A DNA stretch of 64,000 bases from Cohnella lupini (GTDB lineage Bacteria; Bacillota; Bacilli; Paenibacillales; Paenibacillaceae). The position numbers and the translations under genes were made by a program. Positions 59,916-64,000 of this stretch are shown here, one piece after another; within the stretch, counting starts at the first letter, position 1, and every line of letters begins with the position of its first letter. Below the pieces are notes generated by a model. It was given only the letters and a program-made list of their open reading frames with translations. It searched no databases and was not told the DNA's origin. The stretch is taken from NCBI RefSeq assembly GCF_003386205.1, contig NZ_QRDY01000006.1, forward strand, positions 228,666-292,665, in the 5' to 3' direction.

Positions 59916-61178
59916 TTATACTCCTGCGTACGAATGCAATCCGGCGATAACGAGGTTGACCCCGATCAAAGTGAACATGACGACCAGGAAGCCGATAACC
60001 GCAAGCCAAGCCGACCGGGTTCCTTGCCAGCCGCGAGAGAGTCTTAGATGCAGATAAACGCTGTAGAACAAGAACGTAACGAGAGCCCATACTTCCTTCG
60101 GATCCCAACCCCAGAATCTGGACCAAGCGATCTGTGCCCATATCATGGCGAAAATGAGCGCTCCTAACGTGAAGATCGGGAATCCGATCGCGATGGCCCG
60201 ATAGCTGATTTCTTCCAGGTCCTCCGGATCAATATCGGATAGGTGCGGATGAATCACCGCCGCAAGAGGCTTGCGGGCGATCAGCCGGAGCAACCCGTAA
60301 AGCACGATTCCAGCGATGATGGACCAAATGACCGTGTTCAGCTTGCGACCGGCGTTCACCCCGTTTAACCATGAAGGGGATTCGAACAGCGGTTCCTTCA
60401 TTCCGATGAAGGATTGAAAGGAAATCGTATCGCTATTATACGGAGCCACGATCGGAGGTAAGCTGTACTTCACTTCCTTGACTTCGGAGTTCGCGACGCC
60501 GTTATCGTCGATCGTAACCGTTTCCTGGCTAAAGTTCGACTCGTAGCCTGCTCCGCGGAAAGCGAAAACGGCGACAAGGAATCCGATCAGCACGATAATG
60601 ACGAATAGCGAGAATTCCGTCCAAAACTGCGAACGCTTACCCGCTTTGTCCGTACGCGTAAAATCGACCACCCGAATCAACTGCATAAGAGCGGCGGCGA
60701 ACCCGACTGCGAAGAACGCTTCGCCCGTTGCTGCCGTCGTAACGTGAATTTTCAGCCAAACGTTGTTCAAAGCAGGGATGAGCGGCTGCACTTCGGATGG
60801 AAATACGGACGCGTACGCGATAATAATAATGACCAACGGCAGCGTGAACGCTCCGAGAATCATGTTCCGGTAAATCAGATGAACGACGATAAACGCCAGC
60901 ATGATAGCCATGCCGAGGAAAGTCATAAACTCGTACATATTGCTTGTAGGAATATGACCGCCGCCATACCACCGGGTAAAGAAGAAGGTAAGATGGGCAA
61001 GCCAACCGACCACGGCTAAACCGAATCCTATTTTCCCCCAACGGTTCGTGTGATCTTCCGGCTTCCTATTGCTCCACCGCTTTCCGGCCACGGCGATAGC
61101 GAAGCTAATAAAAGAAGCGCAATACAAATAAAAAGCGGTTATAAATGCGTCGCTACTGAAATCCAGCCACCAAGTCAA
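59916..61178 (-). CDS. resC: Cytochrome c biogenesis protein ResC (CcsA family)
   Basis: A 420-residue polytopic protein, heme-handling half of the system II cytochrome c synthase. The tryptophan-rich heme motif reads RFWGWDPKEVWALVTF near 360, and conserved histidines flank it on extracytoplasmic sides. About eight spans are predicted. Its start overlaps the resB stop by 4 bases. Together with ResB it exports heme and attaches it to apocytochrome c CXXCH motifs. Confidence 0.93.
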   Translation of the reverse strand: MTWWLDFSSDAFITAFYLYCASFISFAIAVAGKRWSNRKPEDHTNRWGKIGFGLAVVGWLAHLTFFFTRWYGGGHIPTSNMYEFMTFLGMAIMLAFIVVHLIYRNMILGAFTLPLVIIIIAYASVFPSEVQPLIPALNNVWLKIHVTTAATGEAFFAVGFAAALMQLIRVVDFTRTDKAGKRSQFWTEFSLFVIIVLIGFLVAVFAFRGAGYESNFSQETVTIDDNGVANSEVKEVKYSLPPIVAPYNSDTISFQSFIGMKEPLFESPSWLNGVNAGRKLNTVIWSIIAGIVLYGLLRLIARKPLAAVIHPHLSDIDPEDLEEISYRAIAIGFPIFTLGALIFAMIWAQIAWSRFWGWDPKEVWALVTFLFYSVYLHLRLSRGWQGTRSAWLAVIGFLVVMFTLIGVNLVIAGLHSYAGV

Positions 61179-62890
61179 CGTAAATTCCTCCTGTTATCAA
61201 GCGATTTGGGAGATACCTCGATGCCCGTTCTTCCCAAAGCCCATGTCACGTCGGCCCTTAGACCGAAGCTGTTCTTATTCGTATGTCCGCCGAGGGATAG
61301 CTTGTCTCCGTCTATCCGTAGCCATATCCGCCTGTGTTGCCAATAGAAGCCCATAATAAGACCGATCATGGAGATCGCGGCACCAACCCAAATGTAAGGC
61401 ATCGCCCTATCGACCCGTATATTCAAATAAGTCGTATACTCGGAATACTTGATATTGTTCATTTTACCATCAACGATCGGGTTTTCCACCCGAATGGCTA
61501 ATTTTCCCGTATTGTCGCCTCTTTGCTTGAAGCTATCGTTAAGGATTTTCTCGTAATACTTGCTCGTCTCGCTTGGCATCGGGAAATAGATATAGATTTC
61601 GCCTTTGGAGGCGAGACCCGGTCCTTCGACCCGGAAAACGAAAGCGGGATTATTCGGATCGCGCGTCTTCGTCATCGGACGACTCTGCTCGTCCAAGGTG
61701 AAATCGGGGTAGTAATCATTGAGCGTAAGCACGTAATCTCCGACCTCGTACTTCTCTTTGGGATCGTCCATCAGAAGATCGAAGGAGCCAAGCGCTTTAC
61801 CGCTTGTCGCGTCCATCAGCGAAGGAGTGACCGATATGAACCTAACGCGTTCTTGAAAGCTGTTTTGGTACAATTTCAAACCCTTGTGGGACAGAGCGCT
61901 GTTCACGCGTATGTCATGCTGCTCGACCTCGGTCAGGACGGGGGCCTTGATCGGATCGTCGCATGCTTCCGTGCATTCGTACAGGCGGGCTTTCGTCTCG
62001 TAAAGCTTGACGACTTTGGTGCCTTTCTGGTTTTCGGCCAGCTCGTCTTCATTGTAGTACTCCACGATGAACTTGTCGTTCTTCACGTAATAATTCGTGT
62101 CGGGGATTTGCCTCGTTTCTCCTTCGTAGAGAGCAAGGTATTGGTCCATGTGCCATGCCGGGATGCCCCGGGCCAATACCGCAAGAAGAAAGAGGATAAG
62201 TCCGATATGGTTGATATAAGGACCCCAGCGGCTGAATCTATTTTTCTCGGCAAGCAGCGCACCGTCTTCCTTCCATACCCGATAACGCTTACGCTTAAGC
62301 TGTTGGCCGAATTGCTGCAGCCATTGCTCTTGATCGCCATGCAAGGTTTCCGCGTAAACGACTTGCTGCCTGTTAATGAACTGGAGATGCTTGCGTATTT
62401 GCTGCTTCGAGAGCGCCCGGTAAAGCGGAAGAACCCGATCGAGACTGCATACGACAAGAGAGGTTCCGATCATGACGAGCAACAGGATAAACCACCAGGA
62501 TTCGTAAGTACGGGACAAACCGAGAGCGTGATAGATAACGCCTAGCGTTCCGTATCGTTCCTTATAGTACGCCGCGAACTCCGAGTTCTCGGTCATGTTG
62601 ATCAACGTGCTTTCCTGTTGGAAAATCGTGCCCAGCGATGCGCCCAGCAATGTTAACGCGATAAGATAAACCGCAATTTTAACGGAAGAGAAGAAATTCC
62701 ATATTCGATCGACGATATGAGGATTCGCTTTTTGGGATCTGCGAGCCACACCGTCGTATCTCATTTCTAGCGGGGTATTATCGTCAACAAGCAAATCTTC
62801 TACCAGAGGTTTGCCGCACGACTCGCATAACACCGTGCCCACGGGATTCTGGTGTCCGCATTCGCATTTGGTATTCTGAAACAACTGCAA
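61175..62890 (-). CDS. resB: Cytochrome c biogenesis protein ResB
   Basis: A 571-residue membrane protein, partner of ResC. Spans lie near 65-90, 130-150, 225-245 and 510-530, with a large extracytoplasmic domain between the last two. The N-terminus carries a cytosolic zinc-ribbon-like CECG...CESCG (Cys9, Cys11, Cys22, Cys25), which B. subtilis ResB, as far as I recall, lacks. GGAGGCCTTGC-type spacing precedes the start. It lies 20 bases after resA. Confidence 0.93.
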   Translation of the reverse strand: MQLFQNTKCECGHQNPVGTVLCESCGKPLVEDLLVDDNTPLEMRYDGVARRSQKANPHIVDRIWNFFSSVKIAVYLIALTLLGASLGTIFQQESTLINMTENSEFAAYYKERYGTLGVIYHALGLSRTYESWWFILLLVMIGTSLVVCSLDRVLPLYRALSKQQIRKHLQFINRQQVVYAETLHGDQEQWLQQFGQQLKRKRYRVWKEDGALLAEKNRFSRWGPYINHIGLILFLLAVLARGIPAWHMDQYLALYEGETRQIPDTNYYVKNDKFIVEYYNEDELAENQKGTKVVKLYETKARLYECTEACDDPIKAPVLTEVEQHDIRVNSALSHKGLKLYQNSFQERVRFISVTPSLMDATSGKALGSFDLLMDDPKEKYEVGDYVLTLNDYYPDFTLDEQSRPMTKTRDPNNPAFVFRVEGPGLASKGEIYIYFPMPSETSKYYEKILNDSFKQRGDNTGKLAIRVENPIVDGKMNNIKYSEYTTYLNIRVDRAMPYIWVGAAISMIGLIMGFYWQHRRIWLRIDGDKLSLGGHTNKNSFGLRADVTWALGRTGIEVSPKSLDNRRNLR

Positions 62891-62909
62891 GGCCTCCTTG
62901 ACTTCGCGA

Positions 62910-63437
62910 TCAAGACTGCATTAGCCTCTGAACGCGCGTTTCGATCTCTTCTTCCGATAACAAGCCGCCTATGACAACCTCTTGGATCTTGCCGTCCGCA
63001 GAGATGAAGAAGGTTGTCGGATATTGCTTAAGCCCGTATAGCTTCTCTATTTTCTTATCCTTATCGAGCAGGATGGGAAAATCGACTCCGACCTGCCGGA
63101 TGAAGCTTTCGACGGTCAGCCTGTCTTCGCTAAGATTAATGCCTACTAGCTCTAAGCCTTGGTCCTTCCACTTCTCGTATTGCTTTTGCAAGGCCGGCAT
63201 TTCGTTCCTGCACGGCGGACAGAATGTTCCCCAGAAATTCAAGATCAATGGCTTGCCCTCGTAGTCCTTCCATTCATGGACCGCATTGTCCAAGTCGGCG
63301 AGACGGAAGCTAGGCGGCTCGTCCCCTTTGGCCAGCACGGTACTCTTCGTAAACAGAGAATTGCCGATCGCATATCCTCCAACGAGAAGTACGACGGCCA
63401 ATATGATGTATTGTACGGCTTTGCGATAACGCCCCAT
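62910..63437 (-). CDS. resA: Thiol-disulfide oxidoreductase ResA
   Basis: A 175-residue membrane-anchored thioredoxin-fold protein that reduces the CXXCH disulfide of apocytochrome c outside the membrane. One N-terminal span (about 9-29) precedes the TlpA-like domain. The redox motif is CPPC in FWGTFCPPCRNEMP near 74; B. subtilis ResA has CEPC, so the second position differs. The cis-proline is in KQYPTTFF near 140. It is first in resABCDE behind a promoter at 63473-63501. Confidence 0.92.
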   Translation of the reverse strand: MGRYRKAVQYIILAVVLLVGGYAIGNSLFTKSTVLAKGDEPPSFRLADLDNAVHEWKDYEGKPLILNFWGTFCPPCRNEMPALQKQYEKWKDQGLELVGINLSEDRLTVESFIRQVGVDFPILLDKDKKIEKLYGLKQYPTTFFISADGKIQEVVIGGLLSEEEIETRVQRLMQS

Positions 63438-63472
63438 ATGTACCTTCTCACCACCCGTAATCCGATATTCCC

Positions 63473-63501
63473 ATTGTAGCGGTTGTAATGTCTAGTATCA
63501 A
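63473..63501 (-). promoter_or_regulatory. Sigma-A promoter of resABCDE
   Basis: TTGATA (63496-63501), 17-base spacer, TACAAT (63473-63478) on the minus strand, about 30 bases before the resA start. The AT-rich stretch 63530-63590 upstream could hold ResD sites, but I cannot mark them with confidence. The rest of the gap up to 63763 shows no gene. Confidence 0.8.
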
Positions 63502-63763
63502 TCGACACCCTCTAGTATACGTTGATTTAACTGGATTTACGGTGTTTTATTTGTCTAATTTAGTACAATGTAATCTAAACAAACCCAGTGTAATTCTTCG
63601 CTTATAGTGGGTATCTTGCGGGTAAAAAAAGACCTCGGTTCTTCATACAGGGCAGATGCGGATTTATTGAATAGTCTGTGCGAATGTACTGACGTTATAT
63701 TTATCCTTACATACTCTGACAGTGTGATAAACAGATCACAATAATAAAACGGTGGTGATTTCT

Positions 63764-63871
63764 GTGAGTGCTGTTTATGGTGGCGGTGGAGCGCAAGCTG
63801 CCGCATTCGTACTTGTTCTTTTCATTCTATTGGTCATTATACTTGCTGCCGGTGGATCTAATTGCTACTAA
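63764..63871 (+). CDS. YjcZ-type sporulation miniprotein
   Basis: A 35-residue protein from a GTG with GGTGGTGAT upstream. It has a Gly-rich head (VYGGGGAQ), one hydrophobic segment (AAAFVLVLFILLVIILAAGG) and a short SNCY tail. This is the pattern of the YjcZ/SscA family of tiny spore-associated membrane proteins found in Bacilli. It is monocistronic with its own terminator and points away from resA. Confidence 0.8.
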   Translation: MSAVYGGGGAQAAAFVLVLFILLVIILAAGGSNCY

Positions 63872-63909
63872 TAGCTAACATAACTTTTAGCCCATCATGA
63901 TGGGCTCAG

Positions 63910-63936
63910 GCTGTCGAGAAAGTCGCGACAGCTTTT
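63910..63936 (+). terminator. Terminator after the miniprotein gene
   Basis: GCTGTCG/CGACAGC stem then TTTTATT, preceded by a palindrome AGCCCATCATGATGGGCT at 63889-63906. Confidence 0.8.
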
Positions 63937-64000
63937 ATTATGTTCGAATAGTTTAATACGACACCGCGTTAATATGATATAATATAGATAACTTATACCG

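Noticed and set aside
63555..63806. 83-codon minus-strand frame upstream of resA
   Set aside because: No site, composition unlike neighbours, and it overlaps the miniprotein gene start on the other strand.

Overview
The window looks like chromosomal DNA of an endospore-forming Firmicute of the Paenibacillaceae (Paenibacillus/Cohnella type). The evidence is spoIVA, spoVIF and ypeB, a B. subtilis-like backbone order (hbs - mtrB - hepS - menG - hepT - ndk - cheR - aroC - aroB - aroH - trpEDCFBA - hisC - tyrA), strong GGAGG ribosome binding sites, and a futalosine-type menaquinone gene (mqnA). All identifications come from reading the sequence and from family knowledge; no database search was run. 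Almost every gene is on the minus strand, so transcription runs from high to low coordinates.

Right to left. 64.0-63.4 kb: a YjcZ-type sporulation miniprotein (+). 63.4-57.7 kb: resABCDE (cytochrome c maturation plus the ResDE two-component system). 57.7-54.5 kb: an MFS transporter and, on the plus strand, serA behind a structured leader. 54.5-49.3 kb: a membrane-anchored unknown, a CPBP protease, a lipoprotein polysaccharide deacetylase, mecA, prsW and a tiny zinc-binding protein. 49.2-34.4 kb: a conserved core (ypeB, PilZ protein, ypfB, cmk, plsC, S1-domain protein, yphA, YIEGIA and its partner, der, plsY, gpsA, spoVIF, yphE, a ferredoxin-nucleotidyltransferase-ferredoxin island, yphF, spoIVA).

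34.1-24.2 kb: a ten-kilobase uptake block between spoIVA and hbs. It holds a ribose/xylose-type ABC importer, a BMP-type nucleoside ABC importer, a molybdopterin oxidoreductase and a nucleoside phosphorylase. 24.0-16.2 kb: hbs, tRNA-Pro, mtrB (TRAP), heptaprenyl diphosphate synthase subunits, and menaquinone genes menG, ubiA, ubiX and mqnA, then ndk and cheR. 15.9-2.7 kb: the aromatic amino acid supraoperon. aroC-aroB-aroH makes chorismate and prephenate. MqnA drains chorismate to menaquinone, trpEDCFBA drains it to tryptophan, and hisC-tyrA finish phenylalanine, tyrosine and histidine steps. TRAP encoded by mtrB should control trp through a leader with six perfectly spaced GAG repeats and an overlapping attenuator.

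The supraoperon is split between aroH and trpE by a terminator, a gene for an endonuclease-like protein with a possible winged helix, and a 14-unit array of 51-bp hairpin repeats. Left of tyrA lies the strongest candidate for something undescribed: a consensus sigma-A promoter overlapped by three cre-like operators exactly 21 bp apart, driving a transcript of about 74 nt with a C-rich segment and a UUCG-capped terminator. The left end holds an ECF sigma/anti-sigma/histidine-phosphatase operon and the start of an unidentified gene.
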